A stretch of 64,000 nucleotides of DNA from Agriotes lineatus (GCA_940337035.1 OW679203.1:27537495-27601494); one strand, 5' to 3'; positions 47,926 through 59,010 are shown, counted from the stretch's first letter. The notes: generated by a model not told the origin, from the sequence alone. Numbers and translations: made by a program.

Positions 47926-48068
47926 TGGGTATATCAGAGCATGATACCAACATCCAAGCAAGATAATGGGTCTGGTTGATTTTAAAAACAGAAAGTGCAC
48001 CTTTTGAAGCAAAGACCTGAAAACATAAAAGACGTCTATATATAAACTAGACTTCGACATCTATCGTA

Positions 48069-48270
48069 TGTTCATTAACAAAGTCCATAAGGGGCAGCTG
48101 TGGAAATTCAAAAGTATGAATGATATGTTGGTCGCACTGTAAATATGTCAAATTCGACGCAAAACCTAATCTGCTAACCTCGAGTTTCATATAGACTTAC
48201 ACTGCCACCAACATATTATTCATGCTTTTGAATTTCCACAGCCGCCCCTTACGAACTTTTTGAATGAACA
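48069..48270. mobile_element. 202-bp MITE with TA target duplication
   Basis: The left end TGTTCATTAACAAAGTCC and the right end are complementary, with 74-bp arms differing at nine positions. The best-kept part is CTGTGGAAATTCAAAAG. Each end is flanked by TA (48067-48068 and 48271-48272), the duplication made by Tc1/mariner-type transposases. The central 50 bp or so is unpaired and encodes nothing, so it is a non-autonomous element. Confidence 0.85.
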
Positions 48271-48419
48271 TACAATATAAATCAACAGTGAATAATGTAA
48301 GAACGAATTGCAGATAGGTACTTTGTTTTCTTCAAAAAACTCAGAGCAGGGTACATATAAGTAAGTAAGTACATGCAATGTCAACCAGACTAGGAATCAC
48401 AAATTACATAGAATGTGAA

Positions 48420-48480
48420 GCTCAACGTCCAAACTACAATCATAACAGGAAGAAGAAGAAGACGATTCTAAAAACAGATA
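48420..48480 (+). repeat. A/G-rich repeat, distal block of copy 1
   Basis: ATAACAGGAAGAAGAAGAAG, then ACG and TAAAAACAGATA, resemble 51624-51660 (ATAACAGGAAGAAAAAGAAG, then ACTAAAAACAGC). The 48069-48270 MITE lies between the blocks of this copy. Confidence 0.4.
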
Positions 48481-48599
48481 ATGGGTGAATGCTGAAACGC
48501 GTGTTGATACTTCAAAATATTTTTATTAACTTGTTTATATTTTGTTGGGTCGTAGCCATAACAACTACCAGGCTACTTGATCACAACAGTACTTCTCTA

Positions 48600-49130
48600 C
48601 TTTTTTGGGCTATTAGCCTGTTCATTTAACCAATCGAATTTTCACTCTATAAACTGTTTTCCCAACTTTTCCTCGATCGTGCTATCGATCTTCTTTGATG
48701 GGGTTTACTATAGCGAGCCTTCTTTAGTCATTTTGTCAATGTGCTTGTTCCACTGACTTCTTCTATTGATGACCAATCCCATACATTTGAAATGTCGCAA
48801 CTTTCTCTTATATTTGTATTGGGGATTCTGTCCAATCACATTTTTCCGAGTATTCTTCGTAGTACATTCATTTCTGCTACTTCACCTTGTTGCTTTATTG
48901 TGCTCGTGTCTTGTCTTGTTTCCGCCGCTTATGATATAATGGGTCTCACAACACTTGTATATATTCTACATTTTATTTCTTGCTCGATGTACTTGGTGTT
49001 CCATATACTTTCATCCAAGCAGCCCGCAACTCTATTAACCTTCATTATCTAATTCTTGGTTTCCTTTACTATTTGACCATTGCTACTCAACAGCGCCTCC
49101 AAGTTGTTACTGCTCAAAAGTCATCTTTGT
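48600..49130 (-). mobile_element. LINE C-terminal fragment (downstream part of split element)
   Basis: On the - strand: MKVNRVAGCLDESIWNTKYI, KCRIYTSVVRPIIS, AETRQDTSTI, EMNVLRRILGKM, LDRIPNTNIRESCDISNVW. This is the post-palm region and C-terminus of an RTE-like endonuclease/RT protein (relatives read KANRVAGCLN..IW.NKYI...CRIY.TVVRPI.TYAAETR). Stops and a frameshift interrupt it. It begins roughly where the fragment at 50740-51125 ends, which suggests one original element. Confidence 0.75.
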
Positions 49131-50739
49131 TAAATCAAATATTATCTACAATCTAATTAAACTAAAGCCAAGTTTGATATTTCAATGCATAAGTTTTCCT
49201 AAATAATTCTACGCTATTTCCTACAACATTTCAAGCTTCAAGGCTTTCTGGTTGCCTACCCTAGATTTCTCAAGGTTTTACAAAAATTTGGGATACATCT
49301 TATTTTTTCCGGCCATTTTCCAATTATTCTGAATCAGTATTGATAGCAAAGTGAACTTTATGAGGTTAAACGTTTTATTTTGGAATTTTCGCTGTCGTTC
49401 TGCATTGAAGATTCACTTTGGTGTTGCAATGCCTTTCGTGGGCAATTGCTGGAGTTCCAGAAAGGAATATTTTTCGTGAATTCTCAAAATCAGACTTGTG
49501 TCTGAATTTGAACCTGAGCAAGTACATGCTACCATTTTAGCAAAATCGGAACGGAACATCAATGGTCGGCCTAGCTGTCTTTTGTATTATTTGTTCCGAC
49601 TCTATTGTGCTCCATTTTCAGCTCCTTTTCTAAATTGTGAAGGAATACATTTTGTCGTGTGAGCCAAGGCTCTCGTTTTCGTTTGACGATGGGTATGTTG
49701 AGATTTCCGCGTCTGTAAGAGGTTCGATGTCATCGTCAAACTATATATTAAGGGCAGCGAAACGTTGCAACTTAGGAGAGCCCATCTAACCTACCGCAGA
49801 CACCTGGCTTCGATTATGGCTTATCGACCACCGATGTGCCTGTTTTTACCTGGTGATCAGCAACAGGTTTGCTTTAACTAACCTATTCCGTGTGTTCTGA
49901 AATTGGGTCACGTTACTGCTGCGACCTTGACAACCTGTAATTATGAAATTATTTTTAATATTTTCGTGTTTTCGTGCTAGCTTTAATATAATTGTCAAAT
50001 ACCAGACTGGCTTCTTGACTACATATATGCAGTATAATGTAAAACTTTTATTTATTTAGCAATTATTTTGAATTATTTAGAAGGCACTGTGTGACTGTTT
50101 ACTTGAGCTGTTATTAAACTTAGGGATGTGTTTCGCGTAAGATTCAAGTTATTATTATTTCTAATTTTAGATTTTGTAATGCTTTAAAGAAATTTAAGGT
50201 TTGAGAATTTCACATCATGTTAATGACCGATCATCTCGTTAGAATTAAATTTAATTATTTCTCTATTGCAAGATAAAGTGAAACTGATGATAATTATTAA
50301 TTAATTACTAGCGTATTACGGGTTATATAATGCACTACCCTGAACCAAGATCTTGAGGTTTGTAGGACCATTCTGTTAATTATTATGAACCTATGAATGT
50401 TCTTGCGTATGTGGAATAAAGGTCAAATTCATTCCGAACCCAAAAATTTTACGTTATCGCATTCATGCGCCTTTACCGGGTAACCCACCGGTAATACAAA
50501 TTGCCAATTTTATAGTAAATTTGTATTTTTTGTCCTCTTTCCTTTTCAGCAATTCGTTAGTAGCACCTTGCGACTTGTAAATTTTATTCGATTAGCAAAG
50601 TGCTAGGTTACTTGCTACTTGGCGCCCGTAATTCTTATTCAGCCTAAAATTTGAGTCTTTTGTTTAACTCGACCAGCTCCGGTTGAGAAGGCGGCTGCCT
50701 TTGCTTATCTCCTATTTACGGCGAGAGTGACGTAACAAA
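49131..50739. other. Unassigned segment between two halves of a LINE
   Basis: About 1.6 kb without recognised genes, lying between apparently consecutive parts of one - strand LINE. It contains TTGGCGCCCG at about 50621, which resembles a retroviral-type primer-binding site (complement of a tRNA 3' end). That raises the possibility of an LTR-element remnant, but I found neither matching LTRs nor gag/pol. Confidence 0.3.
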
Positions 50740-51125
50740 GTATTTAATTTACATAACTTGGTCTATAATTATTTTTTCCATCTCTAATCTACATCTCATT
50801 GGGTTTTTAGCGATTGTCATTGTTTTTCTCTTTTTGGTAGATATATTCATATTAAGCTCTTTGCATTTTTTTGTCAAACCGATGCAGTAGTCTCTGCAAA
50901 TCAACCTCATTTTCTGCCACTAGGATGGCGTCGTCTGCATATGCTATTATATCTGTTTCTACCCACTATATAGCCCTTCAGGTTTTTAATTCTTCTTATT
51001 AGTTCGTCCATTATCATATCAAGCAACAGAGGACTTAACGAATCTCCTTGTCTTATACCTTTTTTCACCTCTATTAGTTCGGATGTTTCACCGTTGCACT
51101 TTATTATGATCTTGCTGCCAGAAAA
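50740..51125 (-). mobile_element. LINE reverse transcriptase fragment with intact YADD
   Basis: On the - strand: KCNGETSELIEVKKGIRQGD then SLSPLLLDMIMDELIRRIK (RT motif B), a frameshift, and IIAYADDAILVAENEVDLQR with the catalytic YADD at 50930-50941. LNMNISTKKRKTMTIAKNP follows, the conserved N...K(T/K)K.M.I block after motif C. It ends near IDQVM-IKYFVTSLS, equivalent to the KYLG..(L/I)SS strand. This is the best-kept RT catalytic box among the LINEs on this strand, though the frame is broken. The likely continuation is at 48600-49130. Confidence 0.8.
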
Positions 51126-51325
51126 AAAGACAATCTCTCAGTCCAAAAATGACAAAATCCATATCGCAGAAACACATTAGTATTTTGGCACCTAGATTAT
51201 TAAACTTAATTCCTGAGGACATAAAAAAGTGTAAAGTATTGAACTTATTCAAATTCAAAATTAAATCATTGCTTCAAAATACAAAATTGGATTATTATGC
51301 GTCTGTGGTCAGAATTCCGGTTTAG
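51125..51325 (+). mobile_element. C-terminal end of a second LINE protein
   Basis: An open frame ends at the stop at 51323-51325. HISILAPRLLNLIPEDIKKC followed by LNLFKFKIKSLL matches the far C-terminus of Jockey/CR1/L2-style RT proteins (...YLGPKLWNSLP.DIKN..SL..FK.KLK..L). It starts almost exactly where the - strand LINE begins, so two truncated LINEs meet head to head here. Confidence 0.7.
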
Positions 51326-51372
51326 AGGCTTCTTCTTTATTAATTATTATTACCGGTGTAGGTACACATTGA

Positions 51373-51548
51373 AAATGAGACAATCTGTTCCTTCATACAA
51401 ACATAGAGCAGGAGATATAAAAGTAAATGAGAGCATGTGCTACAGACCGCAACATTTATAAAAAAACATGAGCATTGAAGGTGGAAATGTAGTTGCAGGA
51501 AGAAGAAAAGCGAGAAAGTATCTACTTGGAAAGAAACAAAGACTAGAC
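51373..51548 (+). repeat. A/G-rich dispersed repeat, copy 2
   Basis: Counterpart of 47756-47925, with the same order of landmarks (CTGTTCCTTCA, CGCAACAT, AAATGTAGTTGC, AGAAGAAAAG, TATCTACTTGG). A distal block near 51624-51660 matches 48440-48478. It is uninterrupted here, which shows the undisturbed arrangement better than copy 1 does. Confidence 0.55.
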
Positions 51549-51660
51549 GAAACAATTTATAAAAAAATACATAGGAGCTTAACATCCTTAAAAGACGATG
51601 AGTCTTGGAATACGGAATGGAGTGATAACAGGAAGAAAAAGAAGACTAAAAACAGCAAAC

Positions 51661-54600
51661 ACGATGATAAGTACTCGTACATCTAAGAGCTACACCTCAC
51701 GATCAGTCTTGGTAGAACAAATAGCAATGGCAGAAAGAAGATAAATCAGGGTAATATATAAAACAGAAATCGTACCTCTTCTTTTCTTTACAGCTATTCT
51801 GTTGAAATATCTTGAACGTTATAGATATCTGTAGACTAAAGAATAGTGAATTTTTAACTTCAGTACATGCACGCTATATATTGATTGGTAACAAATAAAT
51901 CATACCACCCCATATTATCTACAGAAAAATAACAACAAAAGTGTCTAATACATAGTTCCTGTCAATTTAATTTCGCTGGAAATCCAACATCACCCTGCAT
52001 TAACTCCAGTATTCGTTTACCTCTGTAACCTTACATCTCACCCACTCATTGTAAATATCTCAGTATCGTGCCTGGCTTATAACCACGCCACACGGAAAAT
52101 TCCGTGATACGCTTCAATGGCTGTAGATGTCGTAATAATGGAAAATTTAATAATGCAATAATGATACGTTAAAATTGACCAATTTATTCTACTTGCGATG
52201 TATTGATTGGGCCAATGCAATCTAATCGTATTGGTGCATTACTTGAAGCACAGATTCTTTGAAAGGGGTAGTTAAGTTCGTATAACCAAGAATGTTAGTG
52301 TGATCTTAATTACAACATGAAATTATAGTGGATTATACTACAGTTGCCATGGCAATCTCTGGTGTACTTCAAGATTGTACTGTTTCCAAAATTGATATAC
52401 TTAAAATATCTCGATGTAACTTATTTAATGCGCCGTATATCTTCATTTCGTTCAAGAAAAAGAAGTAGTAGAGTAATGACACTCATGTAAATTAGATATT
52501 GCCACTATTTGTCTGTTTAATGGAGTAAAAACAATAATTCCTTCACTTTCTAAGAATCTTCTGTTATCCCCTTTTATCTCACATTGAAGTATATAATCAA
52601 TTGAGAGCTAGAACGTAGGTTTCCAAAGGCAGTGGATTATTTCTCTGCCAGGATACAATCACACACGCACATTAAGACGTACCCACAAATAAGAACATTC
52701 CTTTTCAGCCGAGGAATAAAAGTCAGCCCCAAATCGCTGAATTACTCCGGCATAATGGCCCGCTCGGGCAAAGAATTTGATATAGAGCGAACTCCGAAGA
52801 TTCCCCATTAGCTCCCAAATCAAATTTTAACTCGAACAGTCGGAGCCAATTTGCGTAGGTTCCGTGCATTATTCCCTTCATGCTGAATAAAACACCGAAA
52901 CAACTCCTGACGTCGATTTGACCTGATTCGAATGAGCTGCGGTACTTCATCCAGGTATGATCTTGACATTAAAATAGCTCGCGAATCGATTTTCGATTCC
53001 AATCGCACGAAAGAGCATCCGCAAACTTCATATGCGTTGACCTTCTCCCGTAGCCTTCAGCGTTTGATTACATCCGCAAATGCAGATTGGGAGTGCAGGC
53101 CTGGACGCGGAATTTAAGAAAACTAGATTCGAGTTCCCTTTTCGCATAAAAGGGCTCGTCTTCGGTTTGTGATCAATATTGGAGCATCATCAAAACGGCC
53201 CTAAAGCAACTCAAAGAAGTTAAATCAATTTCCCTCTAAAACAAGACCTTAAAATATTAGTTCCATAATGAATGTAATAAAACTTCTCGCAGCGAAACAT
53301 TCACTGAAAACAACTGAAATCTAATATTAGCTCAACAGCTAAAAGCACTTCACATACAGATGAACTTCTACTATAGCTAAGTAGCTTTCAACCCACTACT
53401 GTTTAATGTCGAAGCATGAGATAAAAAAGGTAAAGAATTTAGATTAAAAGTAGAATTTTCTCTCTATAATCGAAGCTTGCAATACTCCATTTTAGCAAAA
53501 CGCTTACCACAACAAAGACTAATTCCATTAAGTTGAAGCTGATATTTATAAACAAACTCTATGGTATGCCAACTTTCCTATTCCAGCACTTCAATTTGTA
53601 TTCGATTACATCTTGCAATGCCCATTAAAGCTGTGTTGCAGTATAGACACAAACTTAGTTGTGGTTTTTGAATTTCAATGCCATATTATTTATTTCTCAC
53701 CAACTCCTTCCAATAGATTTAATATCAAAAGCGACTTAGTTTTTTTTTGCAAATAGAAGCAAGAGCATTGAGCAATCTAATTAATTTAAAAATGCTTCTT
53801 TCCCTTCTCTCAAACAAGAAACTTAGATATATGTGGTAGGCACAGTATCATATAACTCCATATTTGAACAACTTATAATCATGGTTAAGAGCTTTTGACT
53901 ATTAGACAATATCAGATAGCTTTTCTTCTTCTTTTCTTTCTTTCCAAGCTATGTGCCTGTTCACTAATATCCTTCTGATTCTTACTGTAAATAATACATG
54001 CAATATGCAAAGAACTAAGGCGGCCGTCTCCGCAGCTGAGCGCTGATTTTTACTGGCGGAATATTGCTGCAAAACCTACCAAAGTTAGGCGGTAAAGGCG
54101 GGACTGCAAATAAAAGTAGGTTTAAAAATTGATAGCTCCAAATATCTACGACGGGAACTAGCTTCTGCATAGTTTTTCTTAAGGAACTGATAACAATAGT
54201 TCAAAGTTTACAATCACTCAGCGTGAATCCACACGCGATAAACGTAATTTCCCTAAAATCGACACAATAAGACTTTCTCAAAAAGCTGTAGTTGAGGAGT
54301 AATGGTCAACTTGTAATAACTGAATTTGTAAAACTTTGCTCTGGTCAGGTTAAGTTTAGCAAAATAACTTTTTCACAATTCCTTGCTTTAGAGGCAACTC
54401 AGTAGGCCAAGACTTGGTTGTTATTTATGCGAAAATAGAATAAGAGCAATCTAAATAGCATATTTATATTAGTCTTTATAAATATAAATCAAAATTCACA
54501 ATATGTATACAAAAATAGCAATTATGGATTCCAGTTTCTGGAACGTTAGGGAGCCTCTGCATAGGTAGGCAGCCAACACGTTTTCAATTTTAGTAATATG

Positions 54601-54879
54601 CGTCCTAGGTGGCGCTAAAAATAAAACGGGAGACACTGACACTGCGGTCTAGCAGGCGAGCTTTCGATTTGCTATCTTCAGGATCTTGCATGAGGCTATA
54701 AGTTCGCCTTTCTTTTTCGTGCGGTAAAAATCTTCGAAATTCACCCAGTTAGCCTGGGCGTGTCAGATTTAACTGGGAAGGAGGTCCAGTCGACTACCGA
54801 CTAACCCCTCCCCCCCATTCTTTTTCCAAGTGCCGCTTTGGGATGGTTCCTCGGCATTACTTAGGCGTAGTACGCCCTT
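51661..54879. other. Non-coding interval
   Basis: About 3.2 kb without recognised genes. The patch 52720-53115 has more balanced composition and overlapping frames on both strands, with no known domain. The right end (about 54640-54880) is probably the 3' untranslated part of the R1-like LINE. Confidence 0.35.
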
Positions 54880-56545
54880 TTTGTTCGCATGCGTTCCTCC
54901 AGTCTCCTTCTCTCTTACTGTTCTTGGGTCTGCATGATTTGCACCATCATTCCTTCTACCAGCCTCAATTTCTCTTTACTTTCCAGCATAATATAAATTG
55001 TGTTTTCAGTTGTCAGTTCTACTCCTATTACCTCCGCTGTTTGTTCCCTTACTTCTTCCCACTTTTCACAGGAATAAATTGTATGCAATATGCACACATA
55101 TCAGCTATTGTTATCTCCAGTCAATGTAGGGAAGCCTCAACGTAACCGTGGCCAGTTAAGAACTGGGTAAAGTGATACTCCACCTCTCCGTGTTTGCTGG
55201 TGACTCAAGGTTTCACCTCTCTTATCAGCCTCGTTGTCCACGCCTCCGTTTCAATGTGCAAGGCGCACTCTTCCTGCCATTTGCGAAAGGTTTCTTCCCT
55301 GGCAATTTTTTTGTCCTTTCTTGTTTCGTACGTGTCTGTAAACCCTTTCCAGAGCCAGCAAGTATATGGGGATAGTCCCGGCCACTACTTGGATCACTCC
55401 GGTTAAGGCCGAGCTGTATGCACTAGCGATGCGGATTGCTGTTCTCCTTTGGACTCTTTTCAGAAAATTGCGATGTTTATCAGTGTGAATGTAATTGTTC
55501 CACACCGGCGCCCCATATAGCACTATGGAATCTACCACTGAGCGCAATGCTTTTCTACGACCTGTCCTGGCTCCGCCTAAGTTTGGAATTAGTCTGGCTA
55601 ACTTGTTTACTGCTCCTCCGTCCTTTTCGCCGATTGTTGTATATGGTATCCCATGTTCATATTTCTGGTTAAACTAAACTCGAGATACGTCAGGTGTTGC
55701 TGGCTTTTAATTTTTATGTCATTTTAGATTTGTATTTCTGTTATTCTCAGTTCCCCCCTCCAGTTCTTCTTTTCTCACGACTTTTGATTTGTGGGGAGCT
55801 GATTTAAGACCTCTTTTATCCAGCCAGCTTTCGATTCTATGTATGGACCATTCTGCGCAATGCCGAAGACTACCAGCACCAACTCGTCGTATTTTCTGGT
55901 AGCTTCATCTTGAGGGGTCGTCGTAATAGAGGGATTCGCCCACTTGCAGATTCCTTTGATAGAGGTAATTCCAGTGCGGTTTTTAAGTGTAGGGACGCCC
56001 CCATTTCTTCGAGTACCCCTAGTATTCCCGTCCATAAAACCGTATTGAAGGCATTGTTTACATCAAGCGTAACAAGCACCGCATATCTGACCCACCTATC
56101 TGCCTTCTTCACCGTGTTTAGTACTCTTTCCACGCCATCCATTGTAGATTTACCCTCTCTAAATCCATACTGGGTGTCTGCCAACCCCCCCTTTGTCCTT
56201 GATTTCCTCGAGCAGTCTACAATTTATTATGTTGCCGTATATTATTCCCATGGCATTTAAGATGCACAACGGTCTGTAGCTCTTTTCTCGAACTGGTTTG
56301 TTCGACTAGCAACATAGTCTTCCGTTGTTCTATTCAGCCAGAACGTTTCCGCGTTCTAATTTCGTCTGGATGACTTTGCAGAATGTACCGATGAGCTGGG
56401 CCTGCAATCATTTTAGCCACCTCAGGCGGTTTTCCGTCGGGGCCAGGGGCCTTTTTTGGTTTTAGCTTTGTTCTAACCTCTCTAATTTCTTCCTCAGTGC
56501 ATGGGGGTATTTCGTTCCTTTCCACATTGGTTATTTCGCATACTT
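54880..56545 (-). mobile_element. R1/TRAS-like LINE, RT to C-terminus, decayed
   Basis: On the - strand, in order: EEEIREVRTKLKPKKAPGPD at about 56490; QYGFREGKSTMDGV at about 56170; motif A AVLVTLDVNNAFNTVLW near 56080; a deletion-scarred motif C region where YADDLALVV appears as YDELVLVV (about 55890); VDSIVLYGAPVWNNYI (about 55530); VQRRTAIRIASAYSSALTGV then IQVVAGTIPIYLLALER (about 55440-55350); and HTIYSCEKWEEVREQ with LTTENTIYIMLESKEK near 54960-55080. These features belong to R1-clade elements, many of which are site-specific in rDNA or telomeric repeats; no such target is seen here. Several frameshifts make it inactive. A younger LINE lies against its upstream end. Confidence 0.85.
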
Positions 56546-56554
56546 TAACCTATT

Positions 56555-56862
56555 TATTATCTGCCTCCAAATAGTGTGATAAGCTACCGTTGATTCAATG
56601 AAAACAACTGATCTGTTTTGGTTCTTTTGAAACCCTGCTGCTATAAAAGCTGTTAATAGGAAGACTTGGTCCGTGCAGCTTCGGATAGGATGAAAACCTA
56701 CTTGCTGTATGGGAGTATTTTCAATTACCTACTTTTTGGCTGATCATGTTAAAAAGTATTCTTTGTTTATAAATCATGTTGATTAAGGTTTGTCTTGGCA
56801 GGTTTTACGATTGCAAAGATCTTTGGCCTCTTAGGTGAATGGGGTATGTTGCCTATGTAGAG
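56555..56862 (-). mobile_element. Inverted 5' segment of a Jockey-like LINE
   Basis: On the - strand: NIPHSPKRPKIFAIVKPAKT (about 56800-56860), then IQQVGFHPIRSCTDQVFLLT, AFIAAGFQKNQNRSVVFID and STVAYHTIW (about 56570-56710). This is the start of the RT domain (PK..KIIAI.KPGK ... GFRPNRSCTDQV ... FIDLTAAYDTVW). It lies head-to-head with the + strand C-terminal part of the same kind of element beginning at 56845, with the central YADD region missing. Confidence 0.78.
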
Positions 56863-57950
56863 AATCTCTTCCACCTCAATAACAAAATAGCAAACAGAGA
56901 ACTTCGAATACATCTCGATAATAAGCTGCTCAACCATAACATACACCCAAAGTACCTTAAAAACACCCTGAAACGGATGCTGAGCTTTAAGCAACACCTG
57001 GTAAAAACTGCTGCTAAACTTAGAACGAAAGAGCTTTCTACAAGAACTTTGCGGCACTACATGGGGATCCCCAGGCTCCACTCGAAGGTATTCAGCACTA
57101 GAACTAGTGTACCCGGTAGCGGAGTACCGTGCCTCAGTATGGCTCAATAGTGCCCACATTAACCAAGTCGACATCCAGCTTAACCAAACCATGAGCACCA
57201 TAGCGATAACAATTAAGGCAACCCCCACTTCCTGGCTACCCGCTCTTAGTCTTATAGCCCTCCCCCTCATCTACGCCCAGGGAAAACGCTTGTCAACGAC
57301 AACCCCGTACTACAAGTCTACGACGATATTCCCGACATCTAAAGAAGCCGACCTCGATCCAAGCACCCTCCTATTAAAACTGCTCAAAACCTATACCAGA
57401 ACGATTTCAATGTAATTAACGGCTGAAAAAATTAGAAAAATGTGCATCACCAAAGTACCACAGTATGCCATGCATCCTCAGCAAACCACAAGTATTTGAT
57501 ATTTCCCGTAAGATCTAGTCTGCCCTTAATCGAATTAGAGCTAACCGTGGGAAATGCGCTGACTCGCTATATAAATGGGAAAAAAAACCTTCTCCCAAGT
57601 ACGACTGCGATTCCATGAAACAAACAGTTAAACATATCATACAAAACTGCCTACTGAAAACATATGCAGGCGATCCGTACGACTTTCTGAAATCGACTCA
57701 AGAATGAATAGACAACATTCAGAATTTTTGATGTACGTCATAACAAATAATACAAATAATTATCACAAATGTGATATATTTGCTACATTTTATTATATTT
57801 ATCGACTATATAAACCATTTTATTTGATAAAATTTGTTAATGCTGTATTTCTAAATATATTTTTGTTTTATTTATACGTATGTAATAGTAAATGTGAATT
57901 TAGCCATGAGCTAAATAAAAAACTAAAAAAAAAATTAAATTAAAAAAATT
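56845..57950 (+). mobile_element. 3' segment of the same Jockey-like LINE with A-rich tail
   Basis: The + strand gives FHLNNKIANRELRIHLDNKL, then LSFKQHLVKTAAKLRTK, and after a shift YPVAEYRASVWLNSAHINQV then DIQLNQTMSTIAITIKATPT. Further on come LNRIRANRGKCADSLYKWEK and CDSMKQTVKHIIQNC, ending at a stop at 57729-57731. The order matches the post-palm and C-terminal region of Jockey-like LINEs with their Cys/His end. About 200 bp of AT-rich 3' sequence lead to an A-rich tail (57914-57950). Together with 56555-56862 this forms a 5'-inverted insertion. Confidence 0.82.
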
Positions 57951-58849
57951 AACCATGATACTGGCGGCAAGCAATGATTTTCCTTTCTTCGGAGGAAAGT
58001 GGTTTACATAGGACGTTGTATTTAGATATGAAGCCGCTATACAAACATCCGTGATGGCTTCAAAAGTCTGGTTAGTACACCAGGTGTCTTTTGCTAAACG
58101 ACTCAGACCTCACCGGTTGAGGCAACGTGGGGGGCTTGGATTAAACCACCAGGTGCTTTTACTCGTTACACGAAACTGCGGAGCCGCTCCAGGGTTGATT
58201 TAAGTCCCTTGGTGCCTTAAGTCTGATAAACTGCAGCAATGGACTCTCAACTTTCTTACACAGGCTAAGCATCTCGCTTTTATACCCTTTTGTCGGCGAG
58301 GCACTTTTCTAGTAAAGTTGTAGTTAAACTGCGCAATAACGACTCGCTCCATAGCTTTGCGCATCGTAGAGTCGTCGCTTATAGCGGCATATCACCACCC
58401 TTGACAGATTCAAGCGCCGATTGTGACAAAAATTAGTAGCGCATAAATTCTAATACACTAATTGTGTGTGAATTAAATGCATGAAAGCGCTAACGTCACA
58501 AGTCCATGCGCTGACAAAGAGATGAATTTTCTTTGTGCGCGCCAACGCAATCGCAGCGGCAATTTTTAAAAGGGTTTTACGAGCAATTACATAAAAAATA
58601 CTTAAAATACAAAGAAAACATTACATATTACCACAGCTGATTCTCCGGCGTATACTGCAAGCTTATTTAATAAGCGAGAAACTATGTAGCGACGAACATT
58701 TTGGTTCCAAAACCTAAGAAGAGCATTACGAGGAGAACTGGTGAATGCGAAACGTAACCAATAAAATGAAATTGCAATTATAGTCGCTAATCTTCAATAA
58801 ATAAATAAAGAAAAATTAAACAGATAACATCAGAGAGGCATTATATCTT
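57951..58849. other. Non-coding interval
   Basis: The first 110 bp on the - strand weakly resemble the end of an R1-type endonuclease (see findings). At 58078, 58146 and 58206 a CACCAGGTG/CCTTGGTGCC-like segment recurs about every 61-68 bp. Otherwise unassigned. Confidence 0.35.
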
Positions 58850-59010
58850 AATAGGAACCCAAGAAAAATGTGGTTAGAACGACTCGAACAAATTGGAAAA
58901 ACGAAAAACAGTGAACAAGATGAACTGGCTTAAAGAACATGTAAACACACTAAACTCCGACGTTCAATCAAGGTATAAGGAGATAGGAAGAAGATTACAG
59001 TTGTAGTATG
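58850..59010 (+). mobile_element. Possible LINE 3' end
   Basis: NPRKMWLERLEQIGKTKNSE then QDELA-stop-RTCKHTKLRR recalls the C-terminal (R.P)RK.W...(L/I)E..G..K region of LINE proteins. A TAAGGAGATAGGAAGAAGAT stretch follows, similar in style to the AAG-rich tail at 47400-47420. Short and decayed. Confidence 0.35.

Noticed and set aside
47632..48060. 142-codon hydrophobic - strand frame that looks like a membrane protein
   Set aside because: It lies opposite an A/G-rich repeat. Purine-rich + strand sequence yields Leu/Phe/Ser-rich antisense frames automatically, and the related repeat at 51373-51548 does the same.
54843..55672. Several + strand frames of 67-100 codons
   Set aside because: They are antisense to the R1-like LINE on the - strand, whose motifs are unmistakable.
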